A stretch of DNA of 64,000 nucleotides, from positions 930,001-994,000 of the forward strand of contig NC_003280.10 of NCBI RefSeq assembly GCF_000002985.6, in the 5' to 3' direction. Below the pieces are notes generated by a model that saw only the letters and a program-made list of their open reading frames with translations, searched no databases and was not told where the DNA came from. Numbering within the stretch: the first letter of the stretch is position 1; the number at the start of each line of letters is the position of its first letter. The DNA comes from Caenorhabditis elegans. Its lineage: Eukaryota > Nematoda > Chromadorea > Rhabditida > Rhabditidae. This document shows, in pieces, positions 1-11,116 of the stretch. The translations under genes were made by a program, and so were the position numbers.

Positions 1-529
1 TTGAAGGGTGGAAGATCGAGGGGAGAGATTCCAGTGTTTCGCGTAAATTTCCAGTGTAAATCTCCAAAGTATCGGTGACAAGATTCCTTGCGTTTTGGAA
101 AGCATCAATATCCATTCTAATGCAAGTATGCTTTGCGATAATTTTCCTATCTCCCAGAATCTTTTTCAGCACATATGATGGCATCACTTTCCCGAAAGTC
201 GTATTTAAAGCCACTCGTTCAGTACTAGTACGACCATCAATTTCTAGCCCTAGGAGAACATATTCTTGACTTGATTTTCTCGCCTTCCTAGTAGTTTTAG
301 TTGTCTTGTAGTAAGTCTCATTGATTTTAAGATTTTCTTGGTTCCAACATAGCTCTCGAATATGTAATGGAGAGGTTTTCTCACAAAGTTGGAGAGATGG
401 GCATCGCATGGATAATTGAATTCTTAAGAAAGTTTAGCGGTTTATAAAATGCACAAAACTTTTGTCTCACCTTAAATTTGGCTCCAAATATTTCAGTACA
501 GATTTCAAATTCAAATAGGAGAGTTGCAT
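1..529 (-). CDS. DUF3557-family gene, 5' part only (runs off the left edge)
   Basis: On the minus strand exon 1 (529..471) starts with ATG, encodes about 20 residues ending in EPNLR-like sequence and stops at a GTGAG donor. A 48 bp intron leads to exon 2 (422..1), which stays open to the window edge. Exon 2 reads MRCPSLQLCEKTSPLHIREL, then a basic linker and the block VLKKILGDRKIIAKHTC. It is a diverged near-copy of the plus-strand gene at 1184, arranged head to head with it. Function is unknown; the family assignment rests on the CPSL..EK..PLHI and K.LG.R blocks. The 3' half lies outside the window, so it cannot be told whether the gene is intact. Confidence 0.75.
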
Positions 530-1720
530 GGTGAGTCGATATGATTTGTGGAGGACACTGTCTGTGGGTGGAGCAGAAAAGAGCAAACTGTCAGCAGCGA
601 GCAAAGTTCTGCCAAATCAATTGTATGTTACGACTAAAATATTGAATTGGGTACATTGATAAGAAGTCAAAAAGGCAGTGCGTTCAAAAACTCATGCAAA
701 TACCTGGCGCGATGCGTGCATTGCACACAAAGTAAGTTTTTGCTTACTTTTAATATTCCAGTTGTAAAATTTATTTCAGACCATGTTGGATCATCCTACC
801 AGCAAGCGACGATTTGGAAATCCATGTCACTGTCACTCAAGATAAGATAAATTCGAAGCAATTCAGCATAAAGTTAACCGTTTATTGAATATTTACTGGA
901 TTTTCAAATTCTAATAAAATTTCTAAATAATTCTTACTGGGGTTTCACGTCTTCTCTGAACAGTTGGTGTGGCCTATGTAAAACTCTGTGAAAGATTTGT
1001 TGTCTATGTCTCCTGAAAACACACAGTCTTTTGACGTGACCTCTTCAATGTTGTGTGCACGTCGTCTGAGAGACATTTGACGGCACTTCTGTTTACCTTC
1101 AGGCTCTCTTGCTCGCTGCTGACAGTTTGCTCTTTTCTGCTCCACCCACAGACAGTGTCCTCCACAAATCATATCGACTCACCATGCAACTCTCCTATTT
1201 GAATTTGAAATCTGTACTGAAATATTTGGAGCCAAATTTGAGGTGAGACAAAAATTTTGTGTATTCTATAAACCACTAAACTTTTTTAAGAATTCAATTA
1301 TCCATGCGATGCCCCTCTATCCAATTTTGTGAGAAAACCTCCCCATTACATATCCAAGAGCTTTGTTGGACCAAGACAAGTCTGAAAATTAATGAGACTT
1401 ACTACAAGACAACTAAAGCTATTTGGAAGGCGAAAGAATCAAGTCAAGAATATGTTCTCCTAGGTCTAGAAATTGGTGGTAGTACTGAACGAGCAGTTTT
1501 TAATACGACGTTCGGGGAAGTTATGAATTATATCCTGAAACAGATGCTGGGAGGCCGGCAGGTTATCGCAACACATACTTGCATTGGAATGGATACTGAT
1601 GCTTTTCAAAATGGGAGGAATCTTGTCACCGATACTTTGGAGATTTACACAGGAGATTTACGCAAAACTCTTGACACTCTCTCCTCAATATTTCACCCGT
1701 CAAGTTTCCCATTGAAATCT
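1..1720. repeat. Inverted duplication (arms about 1-606 and 1104-1720)
   Basis: The sequence from the left edge to about 606 is the reverse complement of 1104 to about 1720, with scattered substitutions. The arms carry the promoter, exon 1, intron and the first part of exon 2 of two DUF3557 genes. The spacer (about 607-1103) shows no gene I can support. The right arm's gene continues beyond the homology only because the left copy is cut by the window edge. Confidence 0.85.
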
Positions 1721-2294
1721 TTGAGAATACTTGACAATGCAGACTTCAAGCACCCTATAATCCAAGGTTCCCTGCTCCTGGTTGTTCCGAATACTGAGAA
1801 CATGCATCTGATATCTAATAAAAGAGTACACGCGCGATATTTTTACTACAAAGATGACGTCGACTTTATTATTAATAAATGGCTGGATGATGGAAAAGAA
1901 GCTGGAACCCATTTTTCTATTGGAATGTTTTTGACTGAAGACCATGTAAAAGAGAAGTATGAAGAGTTTTTGAGCACGTTTGAAGAGAGAGTTTCGTGGA
2001 GGTAAAAGTTTTTGGCATTTTCCAGCAGCCGACAATAATAGGGTTCTAAAATAAGGAAGTTAATTCGGTAGTACTGTGGAGTGAAGGTTGACAATGAAAG
2101 TACTGTAATAAATACAAATAGTCACTCTGAATACACGATTTGAAATATTTTTCAGAACAAATTATCCGCCATGCTTTGCAATCAATATCGACAACTTCTC
2201 TGAGATTGTCATCGGCTACGAGGAATTCCAACAGATTTCCACACCGGAATGGAGATTGAACTTCAAAGTACAGAAGAGAGAAGAATTTGTATAA
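1184..2294 (+). CDS. DUF3557-family protein, 302 aa
   Basis: Exons 1184..1242, 1291..2001 and 2156..2294 join in frame (909 nt). Exon 1 encodes MQLSYLNLKSVLKYLEPNLR. Exon 2 begins IQLSMRCPSIQFCEKTSPL and carries YILKQMLGGRQVI (core block), a ..PLKSLR.. segment, KRVHARYF, and WLDDGKEAGTHFSIGMF. Exon 3 gives the family tail FAINIDNFSEIVIGYEEF..WRLNFKVQ. The linker is short compared with the larger family members, and the core block is diverged (no KLHEAMKYL). The first acceptor is TTTTTTAAG rather than TTTTCAG. No signal peptide or membrane segment is visible, so it is probably intracellular. Biochemical role unknown. Confidence 0.8.
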
Positions 2295-2419
2295 CTCTAT
2301 TTTCTTCAATAAAATAATTTTTCGTTTTTTAAATACTTCAGCGGACACAACAATTTTTACAAAACTAGAACTTGAATCTACCAAAACGTATCCGTCAAGC
2401 AACTTTCTGATTAGAGCTT

Positions 2420-2815
2420 AAAAAATTCCAGATTTTTTAAAGAAAGTTTATAAGTTTTCAAACGTTTTTTTAAAAAAGATCTAGACGTTTCCAGATATTT
2501 ATAGAAAGTTCTAGAGATTGCTGAAAGATGTGTAGAAAATTTTAAAAGTTTACATACTTTATTTTAGAAATTCTAGAAGTTTCCAGATTTTTCTATAAAT
2601 ATTCTAGACGATTCCAAAAGTTTTCTGATTTATCCACGAAATTCTAGACGACAAAATTTTTTCTAGAAAATTCTAGATCTTTCTTATATGTTTCTAGAAT
2701 AATCTAAAAGTTTCCAGAATTTTTGAAAAATAATTATAAATATTTCTAATTTCTAAAAGAAAATTCCAGAATTTTCCAGATTTTTCTAGAACTTTCTAAC
2801 AGTTTGAACATTTGA
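2420..2815. repeat. HSE-like TTCTAGAA repeat array (5' of the acyl-CoA synthetase)
   Basis: About 400 bp of degenerate repeats built from TTCTAGAA, TTCCAGA and TTTCTAGAAA-type words. These read as back-to-back nGAAn/nTTCn units, i.e. heat-shock-element-like. The same repeat recurs at about 3955-4090 and 5140-5560, inside introns of the next gene. Such arrays in C. elegans have been linked to Helitron elements carrying HSF-1 sites. I could not define element ends here. Confidence 0.7.
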
Positions 2816-3036
2816 ATTGTCCACCAAAAGTATATTCAGAAATTTTGAATTTCTCACCATGGTCTCGCAGCGTGAAAAGAAAATAAATAATTCTTTGTTT
2901 TGTCTTTTTTTCAATTTCAAATTTCAAATCATTCAAATTTTCGAAAAAAAATAATAAAAAACCCACTACGTGACATTTTAATTTCTCTGCAAGTTATTTT
3001 TTCTGAAGTTAAATTTCAATCATTTCTCGTCAAACC

Positions 3037-6000
3037 ATGCTCAATCAAAGTGTGCGGTTTTTGGCTCGCCGAGCAAATTCTCAGATCCGGCGTTCCAATC
3101 TTCTGAAGACTGTGAGTTACTAGAATTTTGAGGTTTCAGTGCAAAAAAAATTGTTCAGGGCTCACTTGCAGCTCAAGATCGTGGCTTTTTCTTCGGGAAA
3201 CGTCGTGAACCAAGATGCGATTTGAAAAATCAATCAATTGTTCAAGCAGATGGAAGTAGAAAGTCTGCATGGCTCGGAGACAAACCACTTCGACACGAAT
3301 CGTTCATTGGAATACTGACTACTTATGCGGGGGTAGATTTCAGATTTAAAAAAATTTTTAAAATAAAACAAATAAATTTTTTCAGATTCGCCGCGGACCA
3401 ACTGTCGGTGGAAAAGAAATGTTAGGGAAGAGAGTGATGAAAAATGGAAAATTGGAATGGGAATGGATAACGTATGAGCAAGCATTCGAAATATCTGATA
3501 ATGTATCACAAGCTATCAGAAAGTTGGGAATTGAGATTGGCGATAAGTCTAATATTGGGATTTACTCAAAAAATCGACCAGAGGTAAAAAAAGGCTCTGA
3601 CAGCTCACGGGCCCAGCAAGCACAATTACTAAATTTTTTGAATTGATTTTCTGGAAGAAACTTTTTCTAGTGCATTAAAAATATCTGTGGATTTTTAATA
3701 GATTTATTTGAAATTTTTCAATGTTGTCATGATTTTTTGATTTAGAATTGAATTTATTTCAATTTTTTAGTTTTTCAAGTCATCTAGCAGGGTTAAAGCA
3801 CAAATTTTGTCAGTATATGATGCAACCACGTTAAATAAATCAATTTGACGCATTTTACCTAATTGAAATGAAAAAAAAGAAGTTTTTGGTCCACTTTTTT
3901 GGTCAAAAAAATTCGATAAAATGAGTTCTCTTATTATAGAAGTTTGCAGATATTTCTTTAAAAATTTTAAAAGTTTTCCGATTTTCCTTTAAAAAAAAGT
4001 TCGAGAAGTTTTCATAATTGTTTTACAACTTTCTGGAAGTTATCAGATTTTTCTGGAAGGCTCTAGAAATTTCGAGATAATTGTAGAAAATACCGCCAAA
4101 TTTATTTTCAGAAAAAAATAATTTTTTGGTCAATTTTAATAAAGCTTTGCAAAATAAATTAATATTCATTTTTTTTCATATTAAAAATAAAATTTAAGCT
4201 TATGATTGTTACTGAAAATATCAAAAAATTTAAGTAAACTTCGAGTTTTTCAGTTGAAAACAGTAGTTCTACTTATACAAACTGTAATATCTCAAAGAAA
4301 AAATAATATATTTTATTGAAAACATACCAAAAACATTTTCATAAATTTAACTTTTGGAAAATACATTTATCATTTTTGTAGCCAATTAGGTTCTGAAGTT
4401 ACGTCAGTTTTAGCCAGAGGTACTCATTTACTACCCCAGAAAAGATTTTTTATTAATTTTTTCATTTAGTCATAAGTGGAGAGATCAATATGACATGTAA
4501 TTTAAATTCTTTAATTTCAGTGGGTCTTGTCCGACATGGCAATTCACAACTTCAGCAATGTTTCTGTTCCAATATACGATAATATACCCAATGAAGATAT
4601 GCATTACATAACCAACCTTTGTGAAATCCCGTTAATGTTTGTCGATAGTGAAGATAAGACTACTCGTGAGTAATCTAGCAATTGCAGTGAAGATTCTAAT
4701 AGGTTTTCATTTTCAGAACTCATCAAAGACAAAACCTATTTGTCAAAAAGTTTGAAATACATTGTACAATTTGACAAGGTATCCGATGAGATGAAGGCAA
4801 TGGCGGAGAGCAATAATTTCCAATTGTGGAGTTTTGATGAGTTTGTAGAACTGGGAAAGAAGCATGAGCATCGTCCACATGCTCCACCAACACCTGAGAC
4901 GCTGGCAACAATCTCATTCACTTCTGGAACTACTGGGCGTCCGAAAGGAGCCATGCTGACTCACTTGAACTTGTGCTCTACAACAGTTGCCTGCGAAGAA
5001 TTTGAGCATGTTGAGGGGGAGCTGGATTCGTATCTTTCTTATCTTCCATTGGCTCATGTGTACGAGAGACACTGCACTCTTGCGCACTTCAAAATCGGAT
5101 CGTAAGATTTTTCTCAAAAAAGTTTTTGGCGGAAACTTCAATTTCTCTAACTTCTAGAGTTTTCTAGAAAAATCTGGAAGTTTCTAGACTTTTCCAGATA
5201 ATTCTAGAAGCACCTAGAGGTTTCCAAAGTTTTCAAGAAAAATCTAGAAATTCCCAAATGTTTATAGAAAGGTTTGGAAGTGCTCAGATATTTCTATAAA
5301 ATTATAGAAGTTTACAAATTTTTTCTAGAAAATTATAGACGTTTCTATTATTTTTTCAAATTTTTCTGGAAAATTTTAGAAGTTTCAGATTTTTCCAAAT
5401 TTTTCTAGAAAGCTACAAAAGTGTCCAGATGTTTCTAAAAAATTTCTGGAAATTTCCCAATATTTCTAGAAAAATCTTGAAGTTTGCGGATTTTTCTAGA
5501 AACTTGTAGAAATTGTCAAATTTTACAAGAAAATCCCAGAAACTTTCAAAACTTTTTACAACTTTTTAGAAATTTCCATAATTTTTTAAACAAATTTGTT
5601 GAAGTGTTCTTTTTTTTTAAAAGAATTTCCTCTAAAGTTACAAAAATTTTCAGAAGAATCGGCTTCTCCCGTGGTGATCCAGCTCTTTTGGTAGAGGACA
5701 TTCAAGCACTTGCTCCACGTACATTTGCCTGCGTTCCTCGAGTTTTAGGCAAGATCTATAAGTCTGTAATGAGCCAAGTGCAGGATAAGCCGGTGAAGAA
5801 GATGATTCTAAACTCTGCAATAGCTTACAAATTGTATCATTACAAAATGACGTTAGTTATTCGATCACATTGATTTAATCGAAAAAAGTTCAATGTTCAG
5901 CGGAAAAGCTACCCGGGATACTTTGGTGGACAAATATATTCTGCACAAGATTCAGATGATTCTCGGCCCCAATATCAAACAATTTCTGATTCCGGCTGCA

Positions 6001-6926
6001 AAAACTGATAATTCCTCAATGAGATTTGCTCGTGGAGCCTTTGGAATTGAGATCCTTGAGCTATACGGCCTAACCGAGACTTCCGGGCCTACAACAATTC
6101 AGTTGGTTGGAGATATGTTGGGATCTGTTGGGCCGCCTATCTCATGTACCTCGATAAAACTTGTCGATATTGCGGAACTTGGATACTTTGTCGATGAAAA
6201 TGGAGGTGAAGTCCTTGTAAAGGGTCATAACGTCACTTCAGGATATTACAAGGATCCCAAAGCAACTGCATCAGCATTCACAGAAGATGGATTTATGAAG
6301 ACTGGAGATATTGGAAAATTCACTCCTGAAGGAACTCTCCAGCTTATAGATCGCCGCGACAACGTACTAAAACTTCCTCAAGGAGAGTTTGTAGCTCCGG
6401 ATCTCACAGAGTCTTTGTACATTTCATCAAAATTTGTACAACAAATTTGTGTGCATGGGAATAAGGAAAAACCATGGCTCGTAGCAGTCGTCGTTCCAGA
6501 TCCAGAGGTAAAACTTTTTCATTCAATTTTCTTCAAGACTGAAAAATTTCAGTACCTGGCTTCTCATGCCAATCTGGAGCACAATATCGAGGGAAAGACC
6601 TACGAGGAGTTGTGCAAAATTCCGGCTCTCGCTGAAGATGTGCTCCGTGACTTTGTAGATCTCACCAAAGAGCACAATCGGCCAAGACATGAAGGGGTTT
6701 GTCTAGATTATCAGATGCCCTTATAAAATTTTTTATTTGGGTATTTGCCATACATCTCACTCCCATCGCCTTCTCACCGCAAAATGGCTTGACAACTCCA
6801 ACTCATAAAAACAAGAGGACTGCAATTGCACAGTTCTTCAAGAAACAAATTGTAGAAATGTTTGACAGGATTGAGAAAGAAGAAGAAGGCACCGAATTGA
6901 CCACAAAAATCGAAAATGCTCATTGA
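3037..6926 (+). CDS. Long-chain acyl-CoA synthetase (ACSL type), 703 aa
   Basis: Nine exons: 3037..3111, 3159..3332, 3386..3583, 4521..4665, 4717..5101, 5654..5851, 5901..6507, 6553..6696, 6741..6926; 2112 nt in frame. The product activates long-chain fatty acids with ATP and CoA, normally at ER or mitochondrial membranes. Visible motifs: AMP-binding P-loop TSGTTGRPKGAML, YLPLAHVYER, YGLTETSGPT, GFMKTGDIGKF, the fatty-acid signature IDRRDNVLKLPQGEFVAPD, and the C-terminal AIHLTPIAFSPQNGLTTPT. Length fits ACSL enzymes (about 700 aa). It resembles the worm acs-5/acs-13/acs-15 group; I recall acs-15 as chromosome V, but cannot verify identity. Oddities: the last intron (6697..6740) ends in GG instead of AG, and the region equivalent to VTGAAP reads LIPAAKTDNSS. 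Introns 3 and 5 are filled with repeats. Confidence 0.88.
3584..4520. repeat. Repeat-filled intron 3 of the acyl-CoA synthetase
   Basis: A 937 bp intron with no coding potential. It holds HSE-like TTCTAGAA words (about 3955-4090) and a segment at about 4240-4440 whose reverse complement recurs at about 56525-56710 (shared words include CAGTAGTTCTAC/CAGTAGATTTAC, ACAAACTGT and ATATCTCAAAGAAAA). Confidence 0.6.
5140..5600. repeat. HSE-like TTCTAGAA repeat array in intron 5 of the acyl-CoA synthetase
   Basis: The intron 5102..5653 is almost entirely TTCTAGAA/TTTCCAGA-type repeats, the same family as 2420-2815. Inverted GAA/TTC pairs occur every 10-30 bp. Confidence 0.7.
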
Positions 6927-7439
6927 TTATTTTTTTACTGAAAATTATACAAGTAGTACTTGAAAATATAATAGTTTTTACAAATTTGTACAATTATGCT
7001 CAAGTAAAAACGTTTTAGAGAATTTTTTCTGGATTTTTCAGAACAAAGTGACTAGATCCATATGTTGGCAAGTAGTATGAAGACTATTTTACTTTCACAA
7101 CATCTCCAGGAAAAATTTAGTTTTCGAGAAAACGGTTGAATAAGTAAACGTTTGCAAAAACGGGCTCACGATATGTCGGCCGCTGTATTTTTGTTTGTCA
7201 TGACCGGTAAACAATTTAAACAACTGAATACGAGTAGACCTAATTATGGGTAATACTTCATCAGTTGAACTTTTTTCGATAACAGTTCTAGTTTTTAAGT
7301 TGTGCTCGTTTGGAAAACTTGTAAATTTATCAAAAATCGAAAACGGGATATATTTATGGCCGGCACTGTATATATGTCTCTTAATCTCACATAGTCTCTA
7401 TGTAGAGTCTCTAGATGACCTGTACATGTACAACAGTAC
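6927..7439. other. Intergenic, no gene seen
   Basis: About 500 bp between the synthetase stop and the next DUF3557 relic. It holds the synthetase 3' UTR and unassigned AT-rich sequence with fragments of common worm repeats (for example GTCGGCCGCTGTATTTTTG). Confidence 0.5.
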
Positions 7440-8225
7440 AACATGGTGCATGCGACATCTGTCCTCTAGGAGAGACCCCACTGAGAAGGTGACGTCATTT
7501 CTGTACCTCTCTAGGCTCTCTCAGCCCCTCGCTCGCTGTGGACAGTGTGGCCCCCTTGTGCTCCAAAATTCATATTAACAATAGGAACATTAAGGAAGTG
7601 GTGGGGTATGTAGTGAAGAAGCTTCTGGGAGATCGGAAAATTATTGAGAAAACTACTTGCATTTATACGGACAATGATATTATTTATAATCTGAAGGATC
7701 TTGTCACCAATACCTTGGCGATCTTCACTCAGGATTCCCACAAGACTCTGGATACTCTCACCTCGATCTTCCATCCTTCAACTTTCCCATTGAAATCTTT
7801 AAAATTACCGGGACTGGACAACTACCGGCACCTAATAATCCAAGCCGCACAGCTTCTAGTTGTTCAATATGATCTCTAATAGAAGAGCGCACGCTTGGCA
7901 CGAGCATGAAAACGGTAGCTTGATCTGTATTCAGCATTGGGTGAGTGCTGGAAAAGAAGTTGGTACCCATTTTTCGGTGGGATCTTTTATGGAAGAGCAG
8001 CTTGTCGAAAGGAGCATCATGGATTTGATGGCGAGCTTTGAAGGGACAGTTTTGAGAAAGTAAGCTCTCATGGCCAGTAGGTACGGTAGAATTATCACTT
8101 TTTTTCAGATCAAGTGATCCTACAAGTTTCGCCATAAAAATCAACAATTTTTCGGAGATCACAATTGATTACGAGAAGAGGAAAAAAGGATGGAGAATGA
8201 ATTTTAAAGTGCAGAGTATTAATTA
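7440..8225 (+). pseudogene. DUF3557 pseudogene, 5'-deleted and frameshifted
   Basis: A promoter-like segment similar to that of the gene at 1184 (CTCGCTCGCTGTGGACAGTG at about 7530) runs straight into mid-exon-2 coding sequence; exon 1 and the N-terminal block are missing. The reading frame then gives VVGYVVKKLLGDRKIIEKT and TSIFHPSTFPLKSLKLPG. A frameshift at about 7865 moves the continuation (SNRRAHAW, WVSAGKEVGTHFSVGSF) to another frame. Exon 3 (about 8109-8225, FAIKINNFSEITIDYEKR..WRMNFKVQ) is still in phase. Closest to the gene at 1184. Not expected to give a functional protein. Confidence 0.75.
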
Positions 8226-8848
8226 AAAATTTAAATAGTTTATCCCATATTTTTTCCAATAAAGAATGTGTGATTTTTTGTCATGTACAGACATGTACAT
8301 CGTAGAATTAAAGTCGAAAATGTAACTTTCCGCCTAGAATTGATTCTCTACAGTAACCTTAAAGCAGTCTAGCTACAGTAACCCTTGCCCTAAAATGGAT
8401 ATATAAAACTCTCAAATTGTCGGCTGCTTGCCAACCCAGTCAAAATTAATTTGTACCAGTAAAACGTCGGCTAACCTACCTCGCACAAGTACGCGTCCAG
8501 TAATTCTTCAGCAAAAAAACTATTGAAGCGGTAATGCAGTAATCCCAAAATCGAATTTCAAGTTCAAAAAGCCATATTAAAATCGGAAACAACCGGAAAG
8601 TATCAAGAAACAATTCGCAAAAAAACTCCCGATAAATCCAAAAATTTATGACCTAGTTTAACGGGAAATGTTTCTTTTTCTCTCTCGCATAACCTGTCTC
8701 AATCCAGACACCTTTATAAATTCCGTATTAAATTTTTTTTTGTTGAGTTATTCTTTGTTGCCACACCACACCCAAGATTGGATCTTCCACTTGCCCCTCT
8801 TCCAAATTTAGGCTTTAAGTCTAATTTTTCAGTCTCAATACATTCATC
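8226..8848. other. Intergenic / upstream region of the glycosyltransferase
   Basis: Contains a short worm-type repeat (CTACAGTAACCC at about 8370) and the likely promoter of the gene at 8849. Part of this upstream sequence is echoed at about 13180-13310, before the exon-1 relic at 13377. Confidence 0.5.
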
Positions 8849-10683
8849 ATGCGCTTTACTAAAAAGCCTTTCTATTCTGCAGCTCTCCTAATTTTATCAT
8901 GTACCTTTATCATTTACCTAGGCAGACCTACAACGCTTTTCAACCTGTTTCATGGAGAATTTGGTATGTATTTTGAGATTCTAGGTTTCTCTAGAAACTC
9001 CAGCTATTTAGATCCTAAACTGTCGGTGGACCGAGAGCTTGCCGTCTACAAAAGAATTACTGAGGCCCTTAGGACAGTTGATAGGTCATGTGAAGAACAA
9101 GGGTTTTATTGCAAACGGCCTGAAACCCAACACGTGGATTGCGGGCGAGTACTTGTAGGAGATAAGGTTAGCAGCCGACGTTTCACTGGTTTCTATTAAC
9201 TTTGAATTTTCTAGATTCAGCTTAGAGCCTTTCAGGTGTACCTCCAATCCCTCACCGGGTCCAATCGAATCCCTCTAATCGAAAACTCATTTCTCAACCT
9301 TACCTGCTCTGCAATCAAAAGCCGAATAATACCCAAAACTGCTCAATTCAAGCCTCTAAAGCTTAATGGCACGGCTTTTGCTAGAATTGTGTTTGCTGAC
9401 TATGAATTTATCGAGAAGCAGGTCCAGGCTTCATATCACCCGCAAAACGTTTTCTGTTTTGCAATAGATGCAAATTCTTCCGCAGAGTTTCAGAGAAAAA
9501 TGAAGAAGCTTGAGCAGTGCCTGCCAAATGTTGTGGTGCTTCCAGGTAGGTATTACTCAAATTTTAGTGCACCTCCTTGAAATTTCAGTAACGGAATCCT
9601 ATGATAGTAAAGGTCATAACATTAACTTGGCACATTACAACTGCATGAAGAAACTTGAATCTTTACGTGGCTGGGGATACCTGATGCTTCTGCAGAACCA
9701 TGATGTTATCACTAAATCAGTGTACGAGCTGGATCGGATTTTCGAGCTGCTCGGCGGAGTCAATGATGTGTTCATGTCTAGGGAGATTCCAGAACGGAGG
9801 AAGAAGCACTTGAAGTGGGATCTGAAATCCTTGAAGTTGTTTAGAAATGGTGAATAATAAAAAAGAAATTTTTTTAACTTAAAACAACGTTAGGAACTTT
9901 AGACTCGAAAAATTCGGATTATGAACTCGAAATTTCAAGTGGTTCAGTACATTCTTCGCTGTCAAGAGCTGCGGTAAAATGGTTGGTGGAAGAAGTTGAT
10001 CTGTCAATTTTCATAGATCAGTGGAACCAGACAGTAAGTTTTAGGATCTTGGCTTAGGTTAATCTTAAGCTTCACAGGACTATGGAGCTGACGAGCAATT
10101 TATCTCAACTTTTCAAATGAGCCCTGATCTCAAAATGCCCGGTCATTTTACAAATGAATGCATCCATAATGACACAGCTATTGTTACTATTTCCAGGTAC
10201 GAGTATTATTGGAAAATAGTTTAAATTGGAAAATAAATTTGAAGACTGGCCCGTTGGGTACCGATATATCTCGATAGAGCTGCACATTGTGCAACCGGGA
10301 CTGTGAGACATGACATTTGCATTTTCGGCATCGAAGACTTCCGAGCAATTTCGAAATTTCCAATTTTAAACGTGAACAAGGTACTGGGCAATAACGACAA
10401 GCGCTGCAACTTTTACCAATTTCAGATGCTTCCAGCATTCGATTATTCAATTATAGAATGTACTGCCGAGCTTCTGCACAACAGGACCTACTTAGGACAG
10501 GTAGATCAAAAGATTGAAAAGAATCTCTATGAAAATCTAGTTTCAGTGAGTTCGAAGTGGAAAAAAACACATTTTTAAAAGTCAAATTTCTAGGTTCAAT
10601 ATCACAAAAACCATAGAAATCCAGACTACAAATTGAATTGTACTTCGGATTTCCCGCCTTGGAACTACTCAAATTACCTTTGA
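8849..10683 (+). CDS. Core-2/I-branching-type N-acetylglucosaminyltransferase (GT14), 488 aa
   Basis: Nine exons (8849..8963, 9012..9166, 9215..9545, 9589..9849, 9894..10033, 10078..10196, 10245..10380, 10426..10545, 10594..10683) give 1467 nt in frame. A short cytoplasmic tail and one membrane span (about residues 8-27, FYSAALLILSCTFIIYLG) predict a type II Golgi enzyme. Family marks: ARIVFADYEFIEKQVQASYH, the HYNCMKKLE...WGYLMLLQNHD block, LLGGVNDVFMSRE, the GSVHSSLSR segment, DYGADEQFISTF (acidic region near the family's catalytic site) and RHDICIFGIEDF. Several N-glycosylation sequons and conserved cysteines are visible. Proteins of this family add branching GlcNAc to glycans. The exact acceptor cannot be told from sequence. 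It looks intact. Confidence 0.85.
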
Positions 10684-10699
10684 TTGTTGTACTCCTCGT

Positions 10700-10880
10700 G
10701 GATTATCTTGTAGTTTGTAGTTTGTAGTTTGTAGTTTGTAGTTTGCTATTCTTTCCCTCATTTTCTCACTGACCCCGTGCAATTTCCAGTGCAACTTTAA
10801 TAAATCAACATTTCAAAATAATTTTTCTTTGAATTGAAACCCAGCCAGTTGCGAACTTTGTATTATGTAGTTTGTAGTTT
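10700..10880. repeat. TAGTTTG tandem repeat blocks
   Basis: Five or more tandem TAGTTTG units at about 10707-10745, with another short block at about 10865-10880. The same 7-mer is expanded in the intron at 12308-12987 and appears around 25195-25240 and 26880-27045. Confidence 0.8.
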
Positions 10881-10958
10881 GGAAATTGTACTCCTCTTGG
10901 ACATGGGATCTTTTCTCACAGTCTCGTCTCTCCCTCCCGTTGACCCCTCACGTGTAGG

Positions 10959-10959
<1 letters not shown>

Positions 10960-11001
<42 letters not shown>
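10960..11001. repeat. (CA)n microsatellite
   Basis: About 20 uninterrupted CA dinucleotides followed by ATCTGCGCGC. The open frame crossing it has no other coding support. Confidence 0.95.
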
Positions 11002-11002
<1 letters not shown>

Positions 11003-11116
11003 CTGCGCGCGCAAACTATCTGAAAATCTCTGCCGTTTCTCACATTGCCCTTTCTATCTCTGCACATCAAACATATTATCGACCGGTCTCTTCATTTATT
11101 ACACTATTCTCTTTAT

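Noticed and set aside
945-1172. Minus-strand open frame of 75 codons in the spacer and promoter
   Set aside because: It covers the promoter of the gene at 1184 and the mirrored promoter of the left gene; no conserved motif or splice structure.
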